DNA from: Obelidium mucronatum
Lineage: Eukaryota > Chytridiomycota > Chytridiomycetes > Chytridiales > Chytriomycetaceae
DNA length: 64,000 nt
Assembly: GCA_025765595.1 (NCBI GenBank)
Contig: JAIVFH010000105.1
Span: 51,202 to 115,201 of the forward strand
Direction of reading: 5' to 3'
Shown: piece by piece, positions 36,201 through 44,723 of the stretch
Layout of the letters: each line of letters starts with the position of its first letter
Position numbering within the stretch: position 1 is the stretch's first letter
Position numbers and translations under genes: made by a program
Notes under the pieces: generated by a model
Told to the model about the DNA's origin: nothing
Database searches by the model: none
The model's input: the letters and a program-made list of their open reading frames with translations, nothing else

Positions 36201-36617
36201 ATTTGTAAAAAATAGCGAAACAGAGTCAAGTGCAAAAAAGAATCTGTTGGATTCGAAAAGAGGAGAAAGGTGATGTGAAGAAGTGATTAGAAATTAAACT
36301 AGCATTTGTGGACGATTAATGACAATTCGGGGCTCAACGGGATGTTCCTCGGCAGATGTCAGCCAGGAGATGGCGCATTCAAGGAGCCAAAAGGCAACTC
36401 AGGAAGCGACTCGTCTGTTGGGCAGCCTTGGTGTGAAAGGCAATCCATCCCAAACAAAAGTCTACCACATCAGTGAACAGCTAGACATGGCCACCATGGC
36501 TCTCTCGTCGAACTGAATAAGAATAAAAGTATAATGGGCGGATACCTGGGAGGAAGTCGTGAGGTGACAGGTTGCTTTGGCGGGTGGTAGTGACTGCTCT
36601 TTTTTGTGTTTTTATTT
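36201..36617. other. Intergenic with one small + strand frame (36319-36516)
   Basis: Lies between the start of the RRM/RS gene and the 3' end of the MRNIP gene, both on minus. A 65-codon ATG frame on + (MTIRGSTGCSSADVSQEMAH onward) has balanced composition without low complexity, so it could be a small protein gene transcribed divergently from the RRM/RS gene. No family is recognised. Confidence 0.35.
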
Positions 36618-37471
36618 TCACTCACTCTCTTCTTCTCTTTCTTCTTCATCAATAAAAGCACCCCATTTTGCACTTTTCGGCAGTACGTCAATATTTCGTG
36701 GCTTTGGAGGCCGAATGTCATTTGTTGAAATTGCCATTGGCGCTGGTGGAAGTTGAACATTCGTGATTCTTTGACGTTCAAGTTGAGGCACTGTAGTAGG
36801 TGGAGGAATCACTACGGATTGCACATGGCGAGTGCTTCCACCTGCCATTCCCCCTATAGGTTTTAATGAGAGTTGATCTTCCACTCCAACAAATTCTGAG
36901 GGATTCTTTAAAAGTCTCCTCTTTGCTCCAGAGTTATCGCCTCCTTCAGCTGCTGTTGCGCTTCTTTTTCCTCGCAATGAGAAGTTTTTACCACGCGACC
37001 TGCTTTCGGAGGGATGCTCGAAAGACAACATTGAAGAATCATTGGCAGTCGAGTCGTCTTTCAAACCCTCTTCTTCTTCCGCAACAAAAACCGCCCATTT
37101 CGATTTCCTTTTAATCGCTTCTTCCTTGTTCGTGTTGTTGGTGGATATCGTGGTGATCGTGACAGCGGCTTCGTTTAGTTCAGATGCTTTCACTGTTGCG
37201 AATTCGGCAGCTTGCCCCCTTCGCATGTTCAAATCTTGAACGATTGGGCGACACTCTGCGGGGCTCGTCGATTCAAAGAATACTTTGAGCACACTCTGCT
37301 TAGCACCTGTGTCATCAAGGTTAATGATTCCTCACTCCCAACATTAAAAAAAAAAGGCAGGATACACACACCGCACATTAAGCAGCTCCATTTCCTTGTT
37401 TTTTTCTCTTGCTGAACTTGAAATGCATTGCAAGACGCTGCAAAACAGCGAAGCACTTGGTATGTTGGCAT
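36618..37471 (-). CDS. MRNIP: MRN complex-interacting protein (MRNIP-like)
   Basis: Two exons, 37471-37372 and 37306-36618, give 262 residues. The N-terminal module reads YQVLRCFAASCNAFQVQQ, then KTRKWSCLMCGAKQSVLKVF and AECRPIVQDLNMRRGQ. This is the MRNIP/UPF0544 pattern of Cys pairs with FQVQQ and KWSCKLCGEKQS. The rest is disordered with two KW-A-x-F patches (KSKWAVFVAEEEE and SAKWGAFIDEEE). In vertebrates MRNIP binds MRE11-RAD50-NBS1 and promotes the DNA-damage response. The first Cys pair has extra residues between cysteines (CFAASC) compared with the usual spacing, possibly altering zinc binding. Confidence 0.85.
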
Positions 37472-37612
37472 GGGTTGAAAGAAAGTCTTTTTTTCTTGAC
37501 TCTTTTTCCCAACAAAACACACAAGAGGTGATTTTTTCAAAATGATCGACTTTATTTAATTCACGTAAAACCATTTTTTCCCCCTCCTCATTCCTTCCTA
37601 AATACATCAATT

Positions 37613-38827
37613 TCACACCTGCGATAAATCCTTTTTCCACTCCCCAATCCACCCCCGCTGCTTCTCCGTAAACCAAGTCGCCGCGCGCGCTGCCGCCAGC
37701 AAAAACAACACCAAATTATACCTCTCTCCATCATACACCGTCTCCTTCTTAAAGTCCCGATAACAAGACTCCACACACATGAAAATACGCGTGGGGTCGA
37801 CAAAGTAGGGTGGGGTTTCCAAATGGTCTAGCAAGAATTGAGCGAGTTCTATAACGGCTTCGCGGTTGTAAGGGATACTGATGATGGTGGTGGTGGTCGG
37901 TTCTGTTGGTTGTTGTTGTTCTTCTTTTTCTTGTGGCTTGAGGTGCTCTGGATTTGGAGGCGGTGTTGACGATGGTGGAGTTGCTGTTGTGTTATTGTTG
38001 GATGGTAATTGAGGGAGTGGGGGAGGTGATCGATTCGCAATGACAAGGTATGATCGTTTCTTGGAAACGGTTTGATGATTTGTGTTACTGGTTCTGCGGG
38101 TCGCGTTGGATGGAGATGGTTGGTCCAAGGAAAGACGAGTAGTCAGTAAACCCCCTTCACGATCGGTATTTTCAAAAGAATGTTCAATTGGTTGTTGGGT
38201 CGGAGGAAGGACTGGAATCGCGTCGTGAGTTGATGATGTTGCTGTTGTTGTTGGAAGAGGTGCCGATCGATTCAAAACGACTGAAATGCACGACTTCTTT
38301 TTCGACAGTTCTCTGAAATTGTGTGTGGAAGAGGAGGAAGATGTTGTGGTATTTGTGGAACTGGATGACAAGGAGACAACAAAAACGTTGTTGATGTTCC
38401 CACTTGGATCGCTCTCAATCGGTTCTTCTGAATCAATCATCCATTCCCCGTCAACAATGAATTTGTACATGAGTTTCTCGCCTGGCTTCAATTGCGAGTT
38501 GGGGATATTGACATCGGCGACCTGTGTTTTAAAGTCAAGCAACAAATATAGGAAACAAACACGTCCCAGCCTTACATATGCGTCAAGCTCGTCAGATCGT
38601 GTCATTGATACAGATTTCGACCAATTGTCAAAGGTTCCCGTGACAATCACTGAATGGTGCGTTTCAGGTGTGTACCAGGTAATCTTGGCTGTGTTTCCAA
38701 AGCTGCTGTGTAGCGAATCTTTGGCATCTAGACGGAAAGACCGTGGTCTTGCTGCTGGTACAGGCATCTTTGGGTTATCTCTCTTTTTTTGTGAATTCAA
38801 GGGTTTATTATCAAAATTGCTCTTCAT
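37613..38827 (-). CDS. CBM48 (AMPK-beta-type glycogen-binding) domain protein
   Basis: The exons 38827-38576 and 38521-37613 give 386 residues if the first ATG is used (403 codons in total); MPVPAARPRS at 38767 is an alternative start. A CBM48/E-set domain lies near residues 45-130: KITWYTPETHHSVIVTGTFD, MTRSDELDAYVADVNIP, KFIVDGEWMIDSEEPIESDP and INNVFVV. Long Ser/Thr/Pro-rich spacers follow. The C-terminal ~85 residues (VIELAQFLLDHLETPPYFVD, FLLAAARAATWF) are not the ASC domain of SNF1 beta subunits. The protein is therefore closer in layout to Crp1/Mdg1-like proteins than to a kinase subunit. Confidence 0.8.
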   Translation of the reverse strand: MKSNFDNKPLNSQKKRDNPKMPVPAARPRSFRLDAKDSLHSSFGNTAKITWYTPETHHSVIVTGTFDNWSKSVSMTRSDELDAYVRLGRVCFLYLLLDFKTQVADVNIPNSQLKPGEKLMYKFIVDGEWMIDSEEPIESDPSGNINNVFVVSLSSSSTNTTTSSSSSTHNFRELSKKKSCISVVLNRSAPLPTTTATSSTHDAIPVLPPTQQPIEHSFENTDREGGLLTTRLSLDQPSPSNATRRTSNTNHQTVSKKRSYLVIANRSPPPLPQLPSNNNTTATPPSSTPPPNPEHLKPQEKEEQQQPTEPTTTTIISIPYNREAVIELAQFLLDHLETPPYFVDPTRIFMCVESCYRDFKKETVYDGERYNLVLFLLAAARAATWFTEKQRGWIGEWKKDLSQV

Positions 38828-39081
38828 CCTTTTGATGAAACAGTGCGTGACAGGAATGATTGGCTGCTTGATTAATTACGATAATTTCATTTGCGCGAAA
38901 AGGTCTTAATTAATCACGCCAAATGTGTTTAGAGTTTCTACCTGCATTGTTGCTCATTCAAACCCAACCATTACGTTTCTGATAAGAGAGATAACGAAGT
39001 CAGGGCTTGAGTTCTCTTATCCGCACATCAGGATTAAAACAGGTTGCCAAAAAAAATCAATTATATTCAATAAATAACTTT

Positions 39082-40720
39082 TCATTCATCCCGCAATAAC
39101 CTCTCGCCATCCTCTTCACTTACCGCACCTCCACCACCCCCACCCCCAACAACACCATCTCCCCCCAAATCCCTCTCCATCCCACAATTCGTCATATCCT
39201 CCACCCCCTCCCGCGTAACACCCACAACCGAAACCACAAAAGCCACCCCCATCGCCCCAGCAACCACATAAAAGCAAAACTCTGGCGCAACATCCACCGT
39301 CACCCGATACACTGAATTCAACGAAACCCCCGAAACAATCATTGCGCAACTCTCGAGAATCTGAATCGCACTAAACAGGCGTCCTTGGAACTCTGGTGGA
39401 ACGAGAACACTCAAGAGAGACCGAATGTTTGGATTCGCAAAACAACTCATGACGCCGATTATGCTGGAGGTAATGAATTGGGTTCCTGTTGTGGCTTGGC
39501 CGTATGCGATGCAGCCGAGCATCGCGGCAAGGACTCCGGTTTGGAGGATCCGGATTTCGGCGATGGTTTTGTTGGGGAGGTGGAATGTGTGGATGGCGAG
39601 TTGTGTGATTTTGGGGAGGAGGAGGACGAGCCAAATGATTGTTTGGAGGGCGGCGATTACGGCGAATTTCCCAGTGTCGAGAGCGGTCCAGCCGAATCTG
39701 TTTGCTGGGGAGTAGAGGTAGAGGACTTGGAATCCGCTGATGAGAAGGGTCATGATTGTCATGACAATGAGGAGGGCGGTGGCGGCTTTGTAGCGGAGCA
39801 TGGATCGAATTGTTTTGATTGTTGTTGCTACTGAATCAATGAGGATGCGGGTGAGTGGCTGGTTATTATTGCCGCTGCTGCTGCTGTTGCTGATTGCATG
39901 GCTTGTTGCCGGACGCGATTCTTTAACAAAGAGCGCCAAATAAACGAGTAGTGCAACGGCAACCGAAAGCATTACGAGAAATGTAATGAAAAATCCAACC
40001 GTGTCTGTCAAGACTCCACCCAAAACGGGTCCCGCAATCAAGGCAAGAGCAAATGCGGCATCAACCAGCATAAAGTACTTTGTTCGCTGGTCAACAGGTG
40101 AAATATCGCTAATGTATGCCACAGCAGCAACGCGAAATAAGATGACACTTCCCGCAAAACCTAATCAATCATGTTGTTCAGAATATTTTCGAAAAATAAA
40201 GATTCCGCTCGTTCATTTGCTCCATGTCGAGGGTTGAAAGTTGTAAAACCAGACTCCCGAGCCACCCACCGCCTTTGGCGGTATTCGGTATTCTATATAT
40301 TTTTTTACCTGCAACAATGGCAATCAAAACCAACACACCCAAGGCGACATCAACATTCACGTATTCCACGTTATTCAAAGCAACGCTTGCCAGCAGAAAC
40401 TGAACAGCAGAGAGAGCCACCGAACCAGCGCCGAGCAGCATGGCGCCCCTCCTCCCTAGTTTCCCGTCGACCAGCGGACCCGCCACCAGAAGAAGCAGCA
40501 ACGTTGGCACTTGATCGCACAGCATAAACACGAGCGACCAGAAGGCGGCAGTCTGCTGCACCTCACCCGCGGCGGCACACTTGGGGTACGAGCTGCCTGT
40601 GCCGAGAATGGGCTGGCACACGAGCGTGATCAGCAGCTGCTGGAACGGAAACGAGCCGATGGACGTGGCGAGCACAACGAGAAAGAAGCCGAGCAGCGCG
40701 TGTGTGGGACTGGGCGACAT
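39082..40720 (-). CDS. MFS transporter (SLC46/TetA-like)
   Basis: The exons 40720-40309 and 40160-39082 give 496 residues. I choose the ATG at 40720 (MSPSPTHALLGFFLVVLATS), just before TM1. The loop after TM2/3 has GPLVDGKLGRRGAMLLGAGS, the MFS signature G-x3-D-x2-G-R-R. The second half has FALALIAGPVLGGVLTDTVG, typical of the TM5 motif in drug:H+ and SLC46-type carriers. About 12 TMs are visible. The C-terminus contains a glycine run. The intron holds a short perfect hairpin, and the gene is divergent from the methyltransferase gene with only 71 bp between start codons. Confidence 0.85.
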
Positions 40721-40791
40721 TTGTTGTAGAGAGTACTCTTTAAATAGCTTCAAATCAAATCAAATCACTCTCCTCTGAAAAACCAAACCAA

Positions 40792-41526
40792 ATGACGCTT
40801 GCCTACTCGTACACACTCAACACGGGCGACACAATCGCCGTCCAGCAGGACCCTGACATTCTCGGGGCGACAGTGTGGGACGCGTGTCTCGTGCTGGCCA
40901 AGTACCTCGAGGCGCAGCTTGCGCATCTAGTTGAGACTGGGTTCAACGGACGCGGCACGCGCGCGCAGACCTCGAAGCCTTCGAACCACGACTCGAACCA
41001 CGACTCGAACAACAACAGCGCAACAAAGAGCGCCGTGCGCATCGTCGAACTCGGCGCCGGCTGCGGCCTCCTCGGCCTCGTCGCCGGCGCGCTGCTTCCG
41101 GCCGCCGCCGTCGTCGTGACGGACACGGCGCGCGTGCTGCCGATTCTCGCGGCGAACGCGGCGCTCGCGGCGCACGCGAACGTGGCGGCGAAGGAGCTCG
41201 AGTGGAGTCGGAGTCAGAGTCAGAGTCTGGACTTTGACCTGCGGCCCGCGAACGTCGTCCTGGTGTCAGACTGCGTGTACGACAAGGCGTGCTTTGCGCC
41301 GCTGAACAACACGCTGCTGGCGCTGTGCGAGGGAAACCCAAACACGCTTGTCATCATGGCCTACGAGCGGAGAAACTTTGACTCCGAAGTCTCCTTCTTC
41401 AAACTGTTTGGGGAAAAGTTCCGCTTTCGCCACGTTCCGCCCGAGGAGTTGGATCCGCGCTTCAGCGCGCCCGAGGAAATTTACGTGTTTCTGGCGAAAT
41501 TGCGAGTTGACAAAGAAGATTTCTGA
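40792..41526 (+). CDS. METTL21/VCPKMT-type protein-lysine methyltransferase
   Basis: Intronless, 244 residues. Motifs in order: GATVWDACLVLAKYL (family motif upstream of the SAM fold), VELGAGCGLLGLVAG (SAM-binding motif I, ~85-100), AVVVTDTARVLPIL (motif II), VVLVSDCVYD (post-II, with the DxxY variant D-C-V-Y) and the late MAYERRNFDSEVSFFKLF. Methyltransf_16 enzymes of this group methylate lysines on chaperones, VCP or elongation factors. The exact substrate is not deducible, but ERR plus the late FFKLF block is closest to METTL21D/VCPKMT. The Arg/Ala-rich insert is very GC-rich. Confidence 0.9.
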   Translation: MTLAYSYTLNTGDTIAVQQDPDILGATVWDACLVLAKYLEAQLAHLVETGFNGRGTRAQTSKPSNHDSNHDSNNNSATKSAVRIVELGAGCGLLGLVAGALLPAAAVVVTDTARVLPILAANAALAAHANVAAKELEWSRSQSQSLDFDLRPANVVLVSDCVYDKACFAPLNNTLLALCEGNPNTLVIMAYERRNFDSEVSFFKLFGEKFRFRHVPPEELDPRFSAPEEIYVFLAKLRVDKEDF

Positions 41527-41562
41527 ATGCACCATAAACATGTCTAATTTATATCATGACAA

Positions 41563-42168
41563 TCACTTCCATAGAATATTGATAAATGCCGATTTCCTCT
41601 TTGCGGCTCTTTCTTTTTCCTTCGTGACAGGTGTCGATGATTCTTGTTCATGATTCTCACAAGCCGCCACAACCAACAACTTGTCGTGAGAAATAGTCAA
41701 CGTTTCCAGCTCTTTTTCCAACAAAGAAACGCGTTTCGAAAGTGCGCCTACATTTACCAATGAAGATTCCAAGAGACTCTTGAGACCGCGTCGTTCTTTT
41801 TGCATTTCTAATGTATATCAATGTGTCTGCCGTCAAAAGTTACCACGGCAGTCAATTGAGAGCACCGACCTTGAATATGAGTTTCAAATGCACAGCAATA
41901 CTCGGATCCATCTGCACTATTGTTGCGGCACTGAACTCCGGTTGCTGATGTATAGGCACACAAAGAAAACCCAGGCGCTTCTGTCTCGCGTTGACTGCAA
42001 GCCGAGATAGCTTTCTCGCCAATTTCGCAGAGACTGAATTTATGGCTGGCTGTGTTTTGAGTCGGATTGAAACTTTCCAGAATTGGGTTAAAGAACTCAC
42101 ATTTTGACTGTTGGCTCGGTTTGCAAGCAAAACTCGTGATTCGAAACTACTGAAGCAGGAGTTATCAT
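41563..42168 (-). CDS. Small putative zinc-finger protein with C-terminal coiled coil
   Basis: Three exons, 42168-42101, 42072-41870 and 41807-41563, splice with consistent phases into 171 residues. The centre reads SLCAYTSATGVQCRNNSADG, then SEYCCAFETHIQ: a C-x8-C-x9-CC-x4-H arrangement like the C3H-type potential DNA-binding fingers of KANSL2/INO80D-type chromatin proteins. After the finger comes a heptad-like segment (SKRVSLLEKELETLTISHDK) and a basic tail. This is a plausible chromatin-complex subunit; the assignment to a named family is tentative. Confidence 0.65.
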
Positions 42169-42364
42169 TTTACTATTTTTGTTTTTAATTCATATATTTT
42201 TTTTCTTTTTGAATAGAATTCATAGAGCTTGGGCAATTCACAAGCTTGGCTCTTTTCCTTCTTCATTTCAGCAGCTTTAAATATCATCATCTCTTCGGAT
42301 TATAAAGAATGCGCTTATTTTTTGAAGCATTACAGATAACACCAGTTTCCGCGTCAACGATAAA

Positions 42365-42881
42365 TTATTCTTTGGGAGACACATTTCTCACGCGTCCATG
42401 TGTAAATTGGAGAACTAGAAGTTTTTGTGGTTCTTTAAACTTTGCGGTTTGTTGATGATGGCCCCCAGAGTTTGAATACGTATGACTGGTTAAAGTGCAC
42501 GTCGGAGCCAAGAACAAGCATCTCCACCATACTCTTTGAATCAGCTTGATCTCAACAGCCTCTCGGAAGATGCTGTGGAATTTAAAAAAAAAACACCAAA
42601 CCATCTGCACAACCGCAAACCGCAACCAAATAAATAAAAAAAGGAATAAGGGTGTTACCTTCAAAAGTAACGTATTCAGTCTTTCTGGAAACTGTATTGC
42701 TTCCAACCCCCCGACCAATATCTCCAGCCTTAATGTTAAGCCAAATGAAAAGAATAATGACTTGATCCCAATCGTCCGTGACAACCATGGATGGGGATTC
42801 TAGATTTGACAAGTTGACAACTGAGCAAGTCGTTTCGGACTGACACGATGTGTCGAACAGGCCACGTGTGGATTGGAACAC
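42365..42881 (-). pseudogene. Unrecognised gene remnant abutting the duplicated block
   Basis: Two frames on minus look protein-like: one from ~42881 or the ATG at 42789 (MVVTDDWDQVIILFIWLNIK), and one near 42575-42365 (REAVEIKLIQRVWWRCLFLA). They could be joined by an intron at ~42665-42576, but phases do not match exactly. The upstream end coincides with the left boundary of the Crinkler duplication (~42871), so its 5' portion was probably lost when that block arrived. No domain is recognised. Confidence 0.4.
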
Positions 42882-43050
42882 TTGGGAGAAAATACATTCC
42901 GCGCGCTACATTTCGCTGGGATCTTCTTTCAACTCGTCAACAGCTACATTCTCATTCAAATCACACGCGCACACAAGCCGCAAACAATAACATCCACAGT
43001 CGATTCTATTCCTAGAACAAAGAAAGAATAAAAAAAAAAGGAGTCAAAGC

Positions 43051-43052
<2 letters not shown>

Positions 43053-43084
<32 letters not shown>
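43053..43084 (+). repeat. A32 homopolymer upstream of Crinkler 1
   Basis: Uninterrupted run of 32 A ~155 bp before the Crinkler 1 start codon. The equivalent tract in block B is longer. Long poly(dA:dT) tracts exclude nucleosomes in yeast promoters; a regulatory role here is inference. It could also mark an old poly(A) insertion. Confidence 0.8.
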
Positions 43085-43087
<3 letters not shown>

Positions 43088-43237
43088 AACTATGTGCATA
43101 TACTCCCTCACAACCAAGAGGAAACAGTCGTGAATATAGGAAGGAAACAAGCGGCTGCGTTCGTTTTCCTCAATACATTGGTTGTCAAAGGTTTTGTTTT
43201 CTATTAAAGTACACTTCAATAATCATTTTCAAAAGCA

Positions 43238-44328
43238 ATGAGCGCACAGCTGCCTGTCTGGTACTTTCTTGTCGATGAAAGAGGCGACCCTGCCTTTGAG
43301 GGCGTTGGTGCTCAAAAGGTCAAGTTTAACACAGAGGAGAATGCGGACGTGGCGGACTTGACGACGGAAGTGTGGAAGAGGAACCAGAAAATTATTGACG
43401 GAGTTGCTGGACAGTTGAAGGTCTATTCAAACAAGGAAGATATCGGAGATCGAACAAAAGTACTGGAGGCTGATGCTCCATTGAAGGGGATGGGCGAAGG
43501 GGAGGATACGTCATTGCTGGTGGTTGTCCCAGGTGATTGTTTGTTTGGATCGTAGCAGCTTATTAATCCCCTGCCACTTTTGCAGACTCACCCGCATCCA
43601 AGAAACGGCGCGTCAAAAAACCAACGTGGAAGGAAGAAGCAACATTGGTCGATTCTCTTGAGGATAGTTCACTAGACTTTGTCAATCGAACGGACGCGAT
43701 CCTCCAACTTCAACAGATCCATCAGGCCAAATTCAAGCGGGTGTTTTGGGGGAGTGGAGCGGAATGGATTATCCCCATTGCTGACAATGTGACTGGTTTG
43801 GGCAAGTCTGCCTTTGGACGGCACTATATTCGGAAATCAAGGGAAACGTGGCCCACTGTTGCGGAGAGAGATGATTTTCAAAAAACTCTCTGTGGCTGTC
43901 ACACTGTTGCAATCGAGTTTCACAGTGGAGCCTTGTTGGCAGACTCGTTTGATGTTGTGATGATCAAGCTCCTGTGTAAGGCTTTGAAGGACAAGTTCGA
44001 TACCCCTCCAGCTGTTCTTTCTATGCCCCCAAAAACTGCCCGTGACCTCTTGAAAGATTTGACAGACGACTGTGGTCCTGTGTTTATTGTGTTGGATGAA
44101 ATTGGAAAGGCTTTTGTATCCGACAAGCTGAATGACTTTCAACAGCGCAAAGAGTTTTACCAGTTCAGTAGATGGATTCTTGATGGCTGGCTTTCTTTAA
44201 AGAACGTGTTTTTCGTTGTTCTTGGGCACGCCTCTTTTATCAACAGTGTCGGACATAGTCCTACGGACATTGATAATATGGGATATTGCAGCCTCGTTTT
44301 CGAACGCTTGAATATGGACCAAAACTGA
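43238..44328 (+). CDS. Crinkler (CRN-like) effector with P-loop NTPase, copy 1
   Basis: The exons 43238-43532 and 43586-44328 give 345 residues. The N-terminus (LPVWYFLVDERG, then FKVY-like strands and a terminal LLVVVP) is the ubiquitin-like CRN header that ends in a V-V-V-P junction. It is followed by a basic nuclear-localisation-like stretch KKRRVKKP. The second part has a P-loop-like NVTGLGKSAFGRHYI near residue 168, lacking the first Gly of a classic Walker A, and a Walker B-like VFIVLDEIGKAF near 263. The gene stops soon after, without a C-terminal nuclease domain. CRN/RHS-type proteins act in the nucleus of host or self cells; the target is unknown. Confidence 0.85.
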
Positions 44329-44723
44329 TTTTGTTTGTTGATTATGGAATATATATTTACTTGTTCAAATGACGCTGTTACAATATTTCAACCAAGGCTT
44401 AGCCTCACAGAAGAGAGCGCGAAAGCTGTTGTTAAATGTCTTTTCTCGCTCATTTACTGTTGTTTTTTGAACGCCGTATTCTCTAAACTATCAGCAAAAG
44501 AAAGAAGACGAAGGCGATAAAACAAAAAAGGAAGAATACTCAGTATAAACACCACCTTTGGCTTCCGCGGTAAGGCAAAATAATAAAAAAAGAAAGAAAG
44601 AGAATATAAGAAGGGAGCCCCTTCAATTCCTCAAAACGAAATCTATAAATAATAATAATATTCCAATTAGTTATATAATTCGAAATTCAGTTGTGACAAT
44701 GTTGATTTTATAGATTTCTTTTC
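44329..44723. other. Spacer between Crinkler 1 and Cdt2, part of duplicated block
   Basis: Convergent 3' flanks of two genes, AT-rich, with short A-runs. The same sequence recurs at ~51769-52182. A short + frame (44335-44520) appears in both copies but differs by indels and is not supported as a gene. Confidence 0.5.

Noticed and set aside
44335..44520. Short + frame after Crinkler 1, repeated after Crinkler 2 at 51775-52032, as a missing C-terminal exon
   Set aside because: The two copies differ by indels and substitutions in this stretch and show no domain; it looks like 3' flank.
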